Source: an uncultured Alistipes sp. (lineage in GTDB: Bacteria; Bacteroidota; Bacteroidia; Bacteroidales; UBA932). From it: DNA of 64,000 nt. The number at the start of each line of letters is the position of its first letter. The first letter of the stretch is position 1. Under the pieces are notes generated by a model. That model ran no database searches. It had not been told where the DNA came from and saw only the letters and a program-made list of their open reading frames with translations. Shown in pieces: positions 16,938-24,982 of the stretch. The position numbers and the translations under genes are program-made. The stretch lies in assembly GCA_900550465.1 (NCBI GenBank), contig URSC01000006.1, forward strand, positions 61,684 through 125,683. Direction: 5' to 3'.

Positions 16938-18458
16938 TCAATATGCGAAAATGTATACGACAATACCGGTTATGACCACGTAGCCGAGGGCGTAGAGCAG
17001 GGCTGCCTTGAGGATTCTGCCTTCCTGCCCCTGTTGTCCGCAGGCAGAGGTGGCAATGGCAATGCTCTGCGGGGAGATGATCTTGCCTCCGGTGGCTCCG
17101 GCGGTATTGGATGCCGAGATCCATACGGGATCCGCGCCTATGTGTTCCGCCACGCCGGCCTGCAGCTTGCCGAAAAGGATGTTGGCCGAGGTGTCGCTGC
17201 CGGTGAGGAATGTTCCGATGGCTCCGATGGCGGGGGCGAACAGGGGATAGAGTGCTCCTGTGGCCGTGGCCAGTGCGACGGCTAGGGTATTGATCATGCC
17301 CGAGGTCTCCATGATGGAGGAGAAGCCCACGAGGCAGATGACCGTGATGAATGTCTTTTTGAGCTGTACGGTGGATTTCCACAGCAGCCTGAGCAGTCCG
17401 CCGGCCTTGCCTCCCTGCAGCAGTCCGCCGGCGAATGAGCCGATGAACAGCAGGAGTCCGCCCTGGATGAGCCATTGTACGGACCATGTGCGGGTCTCTC
17501 CGCCGATGTTGAAGCCGATGGATGTTTCGGCAACGGGAGCCAGGATATCCTTGAGGGGCAGCAGGGGACTGGTCAGCAGTATGAGCAGCATGATTAAGGC
17601 GTAGACGGCCCAGGCCTGGAGGATTTCCTTTGTGCTGTGTCTGTGTTTGGAGGGCGTTGTGTTTGTGCCGGAGTTCCGTGCCGTGCGGCGGTCCAGGATG
17701 CGGCCCAGCAGGATGATGACAGCGATGGCTGCGGCGGAGCCGAGAATGGCCGGGGTCTCCGGTCCGATATATCTGGCCGCAAGGTATTGGACGGCTAAGG
17801 AGACTGCTCCGATGACCGTGCCGATGAGGATGTTGCGGGGCAGGGCCTTCTTCCCCGGTACAGTCAGCTGGGCAATGACTATCGGTACCAATATCATGGT
17901 CACGGCCAGCTGGGCTACAACTGCCGGAGCCACTTTCATCACATCCAGCGAGGTCTCCTGCGCCAGGACGATGACCGGCACTCCGACCGCCCCGAAAGCC
18001 GTGGGCACGCTGTTGGCGATGAGGCTGACCAGTGCGGAGAAGACCGGCTTGAACCCGAGGCTGATGAGAATCGCCGCCGGTATGGCCACGGCCGTACCGA
18101 ATCCGGCCATACCCTCCAGCAGTCCCCCGAATCCCCAGGTGATGAGCAGCACCTGGATGCATTTGTTGGAGGAGATGGATGAGAACTGGGCCTTGAGCAC
18201 CTCAATCTTCCCGGTGTGCAGGAGTACGTTGTAGCTGTAGATGGCCATAAGGATGATCAGCAGTATGGGCACCAGTGCCTTGAGCGCACCGTAGAAAAAC
18301 GACAGTCCCGTCTGCTGCAGCGGCTGACCGAAATACCATACCGCTATGACGATGGTGACAATCAGTGTTATCAAACTGCTCCGGTCTCCCGGAACCTTGA
18401 ATACGCCCATCAGTACAATCAGTGTCAGGATGGGCAGAAGAGCAAGTAAAACGTCCAT
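16938..18458 (-). CDS. L-lactate permease (LctP family)
   Basis: The 506-residue protein has about 12-13 membrane helices and the LctP signatures GFGGLLEGMAGFGTAVAIPAAIL and VGVPVIVLAQETSLD, plus the C-terminal TFLTGSDTSANILFGKLQ and ASNTAGATGGKIISPQSIAIA. It imports lactate (or glycolate) with protons. It is the first gene of the permease-lutA-lutB-lutC operon, a self-contained lactate uptake and oxidation unit. No adjacent LutR-type regulator is present. Confidence 0.95.
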   Translation of the reverse strand: MDVLLALLPILTLIVLMGVFKVPGDRSSLITLIVTIVIAVWYFGQPLQQTGLSFFYGALKALVPILLIILMAIYSYNVLLHTGKIEVLKAQFSSISSNKCIQVLLITWGFGGLLEGMAGFGTAVAIPAAILISLGFKPVFSALVSLIANSVPTAFGAVGVPVIVLAQETSLDVMKVAPAVVAQLAVTMILVPIVIAQLTVPGKKALPRNILIGTVIGAVSLAVQYLAARYIGPETPAILGSAAAIAVIILLGRILDRRTARNSGTNTTPSKHRHSTKEILQAWAVYALIMLLILLTSPLLPLKDILAPVAETSIGFNIGGETRTWSVQWLIQGGLLLFIGSFAGGLLQGGKAGGLLRLLWKSTVQLKKTFITVICLVGFSSIMETSGMINTLAVALATATGALYPLFAPAIGAIGTFLTGSDTSANILFGKLQAGVAEHIGADPVWISASNTAGATGGKIISPQSIAIATSACGQQGQEGRILKAALLYALGYVVITGIVVYIFAY

Positions 18459-18483
18459 GGCGACACATATATCAATTCGCGCG

Positions 18484-18491
18484 CAAAATTA
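18484..18491 (-). promoter_or_regulatory. -7 element of the lactate operon
   Basis: TAATTTTG on the minus strand ends 25 bases before the permease ATG. No good -33 element is seen. Confidence 0.5.
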
Positions 18492-18525
18492 CAAAAAATC
18501 TCAAAACAGCATGAGAACTTTATCC

Positions 18526-18565
18526 ACACAACGGCAGCGTTTCCCGTGATTCGGTGCCGTTGTGG
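18526..18565 (+). repeat. REP-like unit (single)
   Basis: A 40-nt unit with left arm ACACAACGGCAGC and right arm TGCCGTTGTGG, in the same orientation as the first five copies. It lies upstream of the lactate operon promoter. Confidence 0.85.
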
Positions 18566-18572
18566 GACGGAC

Positions 18573-18720
18573 CCTAAGCCGGTGCCGGTTTCAATGCCGG
18601 AATAAGTCCCGCTACCGCTGTCAGTGTCGATGTCTGTACCGGCATCAGTGTCGATGCTAGTGTCATTGTAGGTACCAGTACATGTCAGAGTCGGAGCCAG
18701 TGCCAGTACCAGGTTCCCAG
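18573..18720. repeat. Degenerate hexamer-periodic tract
   Basis: About 25 consecutive 6-base blocks of the type GTACCG, GTGTCA, GTGTCG or ATGTCT follow one another almost without phase loss. The 12-mer TCAGTGTCGATG occurs at 18621 and again at 18645. On the minus strand one frame reads as a Thr/Gly/Asp/Ser-rich peptide (DTDAGTDIDTDSGSGTYSG) with no start of its own. It lies just beyond the stop of the lipoprotein gene at 18738-19169. Confidence 0.7.
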
Positions 18721-18737
18721 CCGTGTTCCCTTCCCGG

Positions 18738-19169
18738 TTACATTTCCGGTCCGGTCTCTGCCTCTCCGTTTTCGTTCTCTCCCCCGTAATCGAGATACGG
18801 ACTCCTCTTGCCCGGCAGATTCTCGGAGTGCTTCTTCTCCTTGCTGAGAACCTTTATCAGCACATAGTAGTCGGTAGGATTGTCTATGATCTCATCCTTG
18901 CCCGGTTTGCGTCCTTTGTGATATTTGGCGATGATGCGGTACTCGTATCCGTATTCGTGCTCGAAACCCTTTATCGCACCCTTGCGTATCAGCCAGTCCC
19001 AGTTCTCCTGGCTGTAGGAAGTCTTGTACAGGTACATCGGCATCTCCCAGTCCGAGAACATTTCCGGCAGTCTCAGCTCGGAGGCTATAATCATTTCCTC
19101 CCGCTTCGAGCAGGAGCAGACAAGCAGCAGCAGACTTGCCGCCATTGAAAGTTTGAGAATGTTTTTCAT
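18738..19169 (-). CDS. Small lipoprotein, DUF4377-like
   Basis: The 143-residue protein has a signal peptide with lipobox LVCSC (Cys about 20). The core EHEYGYEYRIIAKYHKGRKPG...PTDYYVLIKVLSKEK resembles the DUF4377 domain, a small beta domain often found in Bacteroidota lipoproteins; I am moderately sure of that match. The C-terminal about 25 residues (GGENENGEAETGPEM) are low complexity and continue into a hexamer-periodic DNA tract after the stop. A one-base shift near the stop would extend the reading frame into that tract, so the present C-terminus may be recent. Function unknown. Confidence 0.75.
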   Translation of the reverse strand: MKNILKLSMAASLLLLVCSCSKREEMIIASELRLPEMFSDWEMPMYLYKTSYSQENWDWLIRKGAIKGFEHEYGYEYRIIAKYHKGRKPGKDEIIDNPTDYYVLIKVLSKEKKHSENLPGKRSPYLDYGGENENGEAETGPEM

Positions 19170-19700
19170 GATAGGTGTGTGCGTCTTGTGTTTAAAATTT
19201 AAATCTTATGCAAAAAAAGAAAAAAATGTAAATTGCAACAGCGATATGGGGATTTTAATCAAATTGTAATATCGCGTTTTGATTGGGAATATCTGCGCAG
19301 GTAAGGATTGGTGCGGTGTTGCCGATGAGGAGTTTTAGTCCTTGCTTGTGTTCAGATGGAGACACCTTTGGTCCAGCAGTAAAAGTGTAAAAATGTCCTT
19401 GATATTCAGTGAATTATAGAGGGGTGGCGTGCTGGACTTGGGGTAAAATGACGGTTTTGTGGCAAAAAGTGAGGGGTCCAGCAGAATGGAGAATCTGCAT
19501 TCGTCTTGTAATCAGTAAGATGCGTTTGGCAATGGTTGCTGGACTTGCCGTAGTGGCTGTAAGCGGTACGCGCATACCTGATTCCGGCTTCCGGGAATGG
19601 GCGTCGTCCGTCGGGAGATATTGCAGAGGAGGTATTGTTGTGGAGTTTCAAGTCCGGGGTCAGCAAATCCCTGCGGCGGATTATCCGTTGAGTTGCGGTT
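19170..19700. other. Gene-poor region of 531 bp
   Basis: No convincing gene. The left part is AT-rich. Between 19371 and 19544 the pair GTCCAGCA ... TGCTGGAC occurs twice (19371/19430 and 19476/19537), about 106 bp apart, so two similar stem-loops could form in tandem. A 101-codon frame at 19409-19714 has no recognisable content. Confidence 0.5.
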
Positions 19701-19961
19701 TTGGTTGTCCATAAAGGCTCATACCTCAACATACGAGGTATGTTGAGGGGCAAGACCGGCCAAGTACCACCCAAGTACTCGACAAGCATTGTCCGGCTCA
19801 TTGAAATGATGGGACTGAAAAACAGGGAGAATTTCTTGGAAAATTACCTTAACCCTTCAATGGAAACTGGATTGGTGGAGCCTCTCTATCCTGACAAGCC
19901 GAAACATCCGCGACAGAAATACCGCCTTACAGACAGAGGAAAGAAACTGTTGACACAATAA
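19701..19961 (+). pseudogene. C-terminal remnant of a Fic/AlbA-type DNA-binding or ATP-binding protein
   Basis: The 86-codon frame reads GKTGQVPPKYSTSIVRLIEMMGLKNRENFLENYLNPSMETGLVEPLYPDKPKHPRQKYRLTDRGKKLL. This is the winged-helix tail seen at the end of Bacteroidota Fic-family and AlbA_2/RecG-like proteins, which are normally 300-500 residues. The N-terminal catalytic part is missing, and the upstream sequence shows no trace of it in any frame. The first dozen codons run through a perfect 11-bp hairpin; ATG at 19740 is an alternative start. I consider it a truncated relic. Confidence 0.65.
19724..19748. repeat. Perfect 11-bp inverted repeat
   Basis: CCTCAACATAC (19724-19734), loop GAG, GTATGTTGAGG (19738-19748). 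It sits at the truncated 5' end of the remnant gene and may mark a recombination junction. Confidence 0.75.
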
Positions 19962-20031
19962 CGGGTGCTGCATCATGTCATAATCACTGCGGCAAATCTC
20001 TGCAGTAAATCATCTATACCGGAAACCAATC

Positions 20032-20409
20032 CTACAGCAGCCGCGCAAGGGCATACCCTCCCAGTGTGGCGGACAACCCGAGAACCAGGCTGCCGGTGAT
20101 GTAGAACAGGCCGCCTGTGGGATTGCCGCTCTGGAGCATTGTTACGGCTTCGTTGGAGAATGTCGAGAATGTGGTGAATCCTCCGCAGAATCCGGTGGTG
20201 AGCAGCAGGTACAGGCTGTTGGACTGTCCGGCGGAATACTTGGAAAGCAGGCCGTAGACCAGGCCTATCAGCAGGCATCCCGCGATGTTGACTATGAATG
20301 TGGCGGTGGGGAAGCCGCTCTTGTCCCATGGAATGGCAGTTGATACAAGATACCGGAGTATGCTGCCGATGCAGCCTCCGAGTCCTACGAGCAGTATTGA
20401 GCGGATCAT
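20032..20409 (-). CDS. crcB: Fluoride efflux channel CrcB/Fluc
   Basis: The 125-residue protein has four membrane helices and the Fluc signature GFCGGFTTFSTFSNE (about residues 73-87), containing the Phe-box and Thr/Ser residues lining the fluoride path, plus GCIGSILRYLVS at the start. Fluc channels work as antiparallel dimers and expel fluoride. Its ATG overlaps the TGA of the acyltransferase gene by 4 bases, so it is translated from the same message. I saw no fluoride riboswitch in front of the operon. Confidence 0.95.
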   Translation of the reverse strand: MIRSILLVGLGGCIGSILRYLVSTAIPWDKSGFPTATFIVNIAGCLLIGLVYGLLSKYSAGQSNSLYLLLTTGFCGGFTTFSTFSNEAVTMLQSGNPTGGLFYITGSLVLGLSATLGGYALARLL

Positions 20410-21767
20410 GCAAGTTCCTCTTTATGCAGAAGGTCCAGGAACTGTCTGCGCAGGTCCCGGATGGAGCGGCGGAGCTTCGGGGCGCAGAGCAGCCGCAGGT
20501 CGGATACGGCCAGCCGCAGCAGGCGGTAGGCTTCCTGGCACAGGACGGTGGCGGGCACGAGGGCGATTGACAGACCCAGGGCCCATTCCCACGGAAGGGT
20601 GCAGTAGAGGACAATGGCGTAGATGATGAGCAGCAGCGGCCAGAGCACGAGGGTGACTACAAAGCGGATGGAGTTGTAGAACGCGCGGTCTTTCATCTTC
20701 GAGAAGAGGAAGGCTGAAAGGCCGGTTATGGGGAGGGTCAGCACTCCTGCCGGAATAGTGTAGGGGAGGGTGACAATGAGTACCAGCAGCTGGAACAGGC
20801 GGGACCAGAAGGGGTGCTTCTTGATGACGGAGCCGAGGGAAATACCCCGTTCCTCCCGCTCGCGGTGGATGTCGGCGGCGCGTCCAAGCAACTCTGCGGC
20901 TTGTCCCGGTTCGGAGGTCCGCAGCCGGGCGATCTGCCCCAGGGTCATCTTGTTGGCGGAGAATCGGGTGGTCAGGGCGTGGCGGCGTGCGCCGGGATGC
21001 TCCTTCCTCCAGGTGTCTACCTGCTGATTGATGACTGCAGCGCAGGTTTCCAGGGTGGCGTCGTAGTGCTCGTCATCGGGTATGTAGAGGATGACTTCCT
21101 TCATGCGCTCGGAGAGGTCGTCCTTCATCAGGTTCATCACCTCGGGCTGGGAAAGCGAGGCGTGCTCCCTGAGATATGCGCTGACGTTGATGGGCTCGCC
21201 TATCTGCACCAGCACGGTGGAGCGGAATCTGAAGAAGTTGCCGTATTCCAGACCGACCGGCACTATGTACAGGGGCAGGCGGCCGTTCATGAGTTCCTCG
21301 GCCTCGAGTGCGATCCTGAATATGCCTTTGGACAGTGGCAGCAGCGAGTGCTTGGCCTGATGCCGTCCTTCGGGCAGGATGCAGAAGGGTACCTTGTCCA
21401 TGAGCACGTCCACGCTCTTGTGGATGATCTCGGTGTTCTTGCGCACCTCGTCCATGCCGTCGCGGATGCGCATGATGGGCATGATCTTCAGGAAGCGGAG
21501 AATCTTCGCGACTTTGGGGTTCCTGAAAATGTCGGCCCTGGCTACGAATACCTTCTGCTTGCGGTCCATGGCCAGAATGACCAGTGCGTCCATAAGGGCG
21601 TTTGTGTGGTTCGGGGCGTAGATGACAGCCCCGTCAGCGGGTACTTTCTCCAGTCCCACGTATTTTATCCTGCGGTATGCCATCCGCAGCATGAAGTCGA
21701 CGTAGTGCCGGAGGAAGGCGTAGAGCCCGTCGAAGTCCTGAATTTTCCTGTTTTCCTTCTTACCCAT
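20406..21767 (-). CDS. PlsC-type acyltransferase with C-terminal membrane helices
   Basis: The 453-residue protein has a glycerophosphate acyltransferase domain in its first ~220 residues: motif I NHTNALMD (NHxxxxD), motif II-like KVFVARADIF, and motif III LPEGRH. The C-terminal half has three or four membrane helices (about 320-430), the layout of the long lysophospholipid acyltransferases of Bacteroidota. It probably acylates glycerophosphate or lysophosphatidate at the inner membrane. It is flanked 12 bases upstream by an SBF transporter and overlaps crcB. Confidence 0.88.
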   Translation of the reverse strand: MGKKENRKIQDFDGLYAFLRHYVDFMLRMAYRRIKYVGLEKVPADGAVIYAPNHTNALMDALVILAMDRKQKVFVARADIFRNPKVAKILRFLKIMPIMRIRDGMDEVRKNTEIIHKSVDVLMDKVPFCILPEGRHQAKHSLLPLSKGIFRIALEAEELMNGRLPLYIVPVGLEYGNFFRFRSTVLVQIGEPINVSAYLREHASLSQPEVMNLMKDDLSERMKEVILYIPDDEHYDATLETCAAVINQQVDTWRKEHPGARRHALTTRFSANKMTLGQIARLRTSEPGQAAELLGRAADIHREREERGISLGSVIKKHPFWSRLFQLLVLIVTLPYTIPAGVLTLPITGLSAFLFSKMKDRAFYNSIRFVVTLVLWPLLLIIYAIVLYCTLPWEWALGLSIALVPATVLCQEAYRLLRLAVSDLRLLCAPKLRRSIRDLRRQFLDLLHKEELA

Positions 21768-21779
21768 TGTCCTTGAAAA

Positions 21780-22754
21780 TTATGCTGCCGCCTTGACATT
21801 GTCCTCCGGAAGGGGGTGCCTGCGGAAGATGGCGGCGAGGGTGAGTCCCGCGATGATGTGCCAGATGCCCCACCATGCTGTGACGAAGAGCATTCCGCCG
21901 TAGTGCCCGTGCCATATCTCCGGAGGGAAGATAGTGGGGTTGAACAGCAGCACCAGCCCCAGTCCCGAGTTCTGGATACCGACCTCGATGGTTACGGAGC
22001 GGCGGTCCTTGAGCGGCAGCCGTCCGGCCATTCCCCCGAAATACCCGGTGGCGAAGGCGGCGGCGTTATGCACCAGTACGATGAAGAATATGAAAATGAT
22101 GTTGTCGATGAACAGCTGGAAATTCTGCGAGAAAGAGGCGACGACCATTACCAGGAAGAGAAGGATGGAAAGGGTCTGCGCCGGTTTGGTGATCTTCTTC
22201 GTGGCGTTGGGGAAATACCGGGCGAAGAGCATTCCCAGGACAATGGGGATGCCCAGGAGCAGCAGTATCTGCCACAACATCGGGAGGAAAGGAATGACCA
22301 GCCGGGGTATGTCGCCCGAAACGCTTATGGCATGGTAGTACAATGTGCCCCAAAGGTAGAAGTTGAGGGGGGTGATAAGCGGGGCAAATACGGTGGTCAC
22401 GGCTGTCATGCTCACGGAAAGCTCTACATTGCCCTTCGAGAGGGAGGAGATGAAGTTGGAGATGTTGCCGCCGGGGCAGGAAGCTACCAGTATCATGCCG
22501 AGTGCCACCATCGGAGTTATCCAGGGGGTCAGGGCCAGGCAGATCAGGAAGGTAACTGCGGGCAGGCCGACCCACTGCAGGAGAATACCGGTGATGATGG
22601 ACTTGGGATGGCGGAATACGTTCTTGAAGGTGTCCAGCTTTATTCCGAGAGCTACTCCGAACATGATGAAGGCCAGCAGGATGTTGACTATCATCATGCC
22701 GTTCTCCCCGAAGTTGATCGAAATGGAGTTGAGGCTTTCCAGTTGCTCTTTCAT
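21780..22754 (-). CDS. Bile acid:sodium symporter (SBF/BASS) family transporter
   Basis: The 324-residue protein has nine to ten membrane helices and the two crossing-helix motifs of the BASS fold: LVASCPGGNISNFISSLSKGNVELSVSMTAV (about 90-120) and EVGIQNSGLGLVLLF (about 262-276). These form the two sodium sites. Substrates in this family range from bile acids to pantoate and organic anions, so the name is structural. It is the first gene of a three-gene unit with the acyltransferase and crcB. A terminator hairpin ends 13 bases before its ATG, so read-through from pgk or a very short promoter region must drive it. Confidence 0.9.
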   Translation of the reverse strand: MKEQLESLNSISINFGENGMMIVNILLAFIMFGVALGIKLDTFKNVFRHPKSIITGILLQWVGLPAVTFLICLALTPWITPMVALGMILVASCPGGNISNFISSLSKGNVELSVSMTAVTTVFAPLITPLNFYLWGTLYYHAISVSGDIPRLVIPFLPMLWQILLLLGIPIVLGMLFARYFPNATKKITKPAQTLSILLFLVMVVASFSQNFQLFIDNIIFIFFIVLVHNAAAFATGYFGGMAGRLPLKDRRSVTIEVGIQNSGLGLVLLFNPTIFPPEIWHGHYGGMLFVTAWWGIWHIIAGLTLAAIFRRHPLPEDNVKAAA

Positions 22755-22767
22755 CGTCTGTCTGTTT

Positions 22768-22820
22768 CAAAAATGAGGCTGTGACCAAAGGATTTCCATG
22801 TATCTCCAGTCACGGCCTCA
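22768..22820 (-). terminator. Rho-independent terminator between pgk and the SBF transporter gene
   Basis: On the minus strand TGAGGCCGTGAC (22820-22809) pairs with GTCACAGCCTCA (22785-22774) with one G-U pair, and is followed by TTTTTG. The T-run ends 13 bases before the transporter start codon. Confidence 0.75.
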
Positions 22821-22830
22821 TACTGTTGTT

Positions 22831-22847
22831 GAGGTGTGTCAGAATGG
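22831..22847 (-). repeat. 17-mer shared with the sdhC-lacZ interval
   Basis: On the minus strand the sequence is CCATTCTGACACACCTC, identical to 9185-9201 on the plus strand. In both places it lies 51-57 bases before the T-run of a hairpin that is itself flush with a start codon. Here it also forms a local stem GTCAGAA-CCA-TTCTGAC. Confidence 0.8.
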
Positions 22848-22859
22848 TTCTGACCGCCG

Positions 22860-24110
22860 TTATTCTCTAATTGCCTTGATACCGGGCAGTTCCTTTCCCT
22901 CCAGGAACTCCAGCATCGCACCGCCGCCGGTGGACACGTAGCTTACCTTGTCTGCATAGCCCATCTGGGTGACTGCAGCCACTGAGTCGCCGCCGCCTAC
23001 GAGGGTGAACGCTCCTTTTGCCGTAGCCTCAGCGAGAATCCCTGCAATGGTGTTGGTGCCGTGGGCGAAGTTGGGCATTTCGAATACGCCTACGGGGCCG
23101 TTCCAGAGTATGGTCTTGGAGTTCAGCAGGACCTCTTTCCATTCGGCAACTGCCTTGGGTGAGGCGTCCATGCCCATCCATCCGTCGGGAATGGCGTTCG
23201 AAGGGCAGATCTGGGTGTGCGCATTGTTGTCGAAGGCGTCGGCAGCCACAACCTCTGTGGAGAAATACAGCTTGACGCCTTTCTCCTTGGCCTTGGCCAG
23301 GGTGTCGAGGGCTGTCTGGAGCTGGTCGTCCTCTACGAGGGAGGTTCCGATGGTGCCGCCCTGGGCTTTCATGAAGGTGTAGACCATGCCGCCGCCGATG
23401 ATCATGTTGTCGGCCAGATCGAGCAGGTGCTCTATGACTCCGAGTTTTGAGGAGACTTTGGCTCCGCCGAGGATGACGGTCAGGGGACGCTGGGGATTGC
23501 CCAGGACCTTGTCGATCGCCTTGATCTCGCCTTCCATCACGTAGCCGAACATCTTGTCGTTGGGGAAGTATTTGGCGATGAGGGCTGTGGAGGCGTGGGC
23601 GCGGTGGGCTGTCCCGAATGCGTCGTTGATGTAGCAGTCGGCGTAGGATGCCAGGTGCTCGGTGAATTTCTTCTGGCTTTCCTTCACTGCGGCCTTTGCG
23701 GCTTTCTTCTCCTCTTCGGTGGCGTCCTCGGCCAGTCCGCGGGGCTTGCCCTCCTCCTCTGCGTAGAAGCGCAGGTTCTCGAGCAGGAGCACTTCGCCGG
23801 GCTTGAGGGCAGCGGCCTGCTCATCTGCCTTCATGCAGTCGGGAGCAAACTGCACCTTGGTGCCGAGCAATTCTTCTATGCGTCCGATAATGTGCTTGAG
23901 GGAGAATTTCTCCGCAGGTCCTTTCGGCTTCCCGAGATGGGACATTATGATGAGGGAGCCTCCGCCGGCCAGTACCTTTTTCAAGGTGGGGATTGCGGCG
24001 CGGATACGGGTGTCGTCAGTGATGTTGAAGTCTGCGTCGAGAGGAACGTTGAAGTCCACTCTCACAATGGCCTTCTTGCCATTAAAGTCATAAGAGTCTA
24101 TGTTCTGCAT
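22860..24110 (-). CDS. pgk: Phosphoglycerate kinase
   Basis: The 416-residue protein transfers phosphate between 1,3-bisphosphoglycerate and ADP in glycolysis. Motifs include KAIVRVDFNVPLD at the start, SHLGKPKGP (the 3-PG site), LLLENLRFYAEE, DCYINDAFGTAHRAHAST, ILGGAKVSSKLGVIEHLL, GPVGVFEMPNFAHGT and the ATP-site end GGGDSVAAVTQMGYADKVSYVSTGGGAMLEFLEGKELPGI. Length is normal. It is transcribed alone from a -7 element just upstream and ends in a terminator. Confidence 0.98.
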   Translation of the reverse strand: MQNIDSYDFNGKKAIVRVDFNVPLDADFNITDDTRIRAAIPTLKKVLAGGGSLIIMSHLGKPKGPAEKFSLKHIIGRIEELLGTKVQFAPDCMKADEQAAALKPGEVLLLENLRFYAEEEGKPRGLAEDATEEEKKAAKAAVKESQKKFTEHLASYADCYINDAFGTAHRAHASTALIAKYFPNDKMFGYVMEGEIKAIDKVLGNPQRPLTVILGGAKVSSKLGVIEHLLDLADNMIIGGGMVYTFMKAQGGTIGTSLVEDDQLQTALDTLAKAKEKGVKLYFSTEVVAADAFDNNAHTQICPSNAIPDGWMGMDASPKAVAEWKEVLLNSKTILWNGPVGVFEMPNFAHGTNTIAGILAEATAKGAFTLVGGGDSVAAVTQMGYADKVSYVSTGGGAMLEFLEGKELPGIKAIRE

Positions 24111-24624
24111 AATTCCTAGAATTAGTCCGGCTGCAAAATTACAAAAAACTCCGGAATAACCTTGCAGAAAATAAGCATCTCTTCCGTGTGTCTTCCTTGT
24201 CTGGCTGACAGCGCCTGACCACTTGGAGAGGTACCGGAGGTATCTGTTTTCGCTTGAAGTGCGTAAAATCTCTGACGATTAGTGATTTATGTAATTAGTG
24301 GCTATAACAGACTCGCGGTATTTTTCTTGAGTCTGTAAAGCGTTTATTGAGTAAAGTTGTTGATTGTCAGTTTATTGCTCGGAGTTGAGGATAACAGACT
24401 GAAGGCAGTGCCTGACACTGTTTACCCTTTCATCCGGTCTACAGTATGCTCTGAGCGGGGTTGCAACATTCTGCCGGTCGGAAATACACTTGAATCTGTA
24501 ATGTGAAAATCAGCAAAACTTTCTTATAATCAGAAAATTATGGTTGCAATTCAATTACAGACTGTGAAACGGTATTTTTCTCGAGTGACGAGTGAAATGG
24601 AGTCTGCGAAGGAGCGGCAAGGAT
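24111..24624. other. AT-rich gene-poor region of 514 bp upstream of pgk
   Basis: A -7 element TAATTTTG for pgk lies on the minus strand at 24134-24141. Further right, two related segments occur near 24304-24334 and 24556-24607: each contains ACAGACT, then CGGTATTTTTCT, and is closed by AGTCTG, so each could fold into a stem. No gene is visible. Confidence 0.5.
24134..24141 (-). promoter_or_regulatory. -7 element of pgk
   Basis: TAATTTTG on the minus strand, 23 bases before the pgk ATG. No clear -33 element. Confidence 0.5.
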
Positions 24625-24807
24625 TTATACTCCGAGGACGATATCCGCATCTATGTTGAGCTTGCGGCTGATCTCACGGGCGACTTTCAGTGTCGGCTCG
24701 CAACGTCCGTTGAGGTAGTCGCTGACTCTGGATGTGCTTACTCCGAGAAGTTCCTCGATCCTGTCCATCGCAGCCTTGTAGGCTGTCTCGCTTTTGATAT
24801 GTGTCAT
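24625..24807 (-). pseudogene. HigA-type antitoxin with an internal deletion
   Basis: The 60-codon frame joins the start of a Bacteroidota HigA antitoxin (MTHIKSETAYKAAMDRIEELL) directly to its end (GVSTSRVSDYLNGRCEPTLK, then VAREISRKLNIDADIVLGV). Full-length relatives are about 120 residues and have a linker plus the first HTH helix between these parts. The junction falls at Leu-Leu (residues 20-21), and an ELL triplet occurs at both ends of the missing segment in relatives as I remember them, which suggests an in-frame deletion between short repeats. The recognition helix is retained but the HTH is incomplete. It lies 2 bases after the HigB remnant. Confidence 0.75.
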
Positions 24808-24809
24808 CG

Positions 24810-24926
24810 CTATACGTTTTTTGCGTCTATCCGGTCATATTCAGCGTGTGTGCCGATGAACCGGATGAAAACAGTTTTTATCGTGAATTTTACTACGGCT
24901 ATGAGACGGTGATGATTGATCCTCAT
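24810..24926 (-). pseudogene. HigB-type toxin, C-terminal remnant
   Basis: The short frame reads MRINHHRLIAVVKFTIKTVF and then IRFIGTHAEYDRIDAKNV before a TAG. The part IRFIGTHAEYDRIDA is the strongly conserved end of HigB mRNA interferases, which are about 95-100 residues. The N-terminal half is missing; upstream sequence is replaced by a REP-like repeat from about 24983. It sits directly in front of the shortened HigA gene in the normal toxin-antitoxin order. A -7 box TAAATTTG precedes the ATG by 6 bases, so the remnant might still be transcribed. Confidence 0.72.
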
Positions 24927-24932
24927 ACCTTG

Positions 24933-24940
24933 CAAATTTA
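24933..24940 (-). promoter_or_regulatory. -7 element in front of higBA remnant
   Basis: TAAATTTG on the minus strand, 6 bases before the ATG of the toxin remnant. Confidence 0.45.
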
Positions 24941-24982
24941 TCTTTCCGCTACTCCTTCCGAAGGAGTAAAGAGTGGATTTGT

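Noticed and set aside
20410..22860. Fluoride riboswitch in front of the crcB operon
   Set aside because: I could not find a convincing conserved fluoride aptamer in the short gaps before the SBF or acyltransferase genes.
24592..24912. 106-codon plus-strand frame over the higBA region
   Set aside because: The minus strand encodes clear HigA and HigB sequence here.
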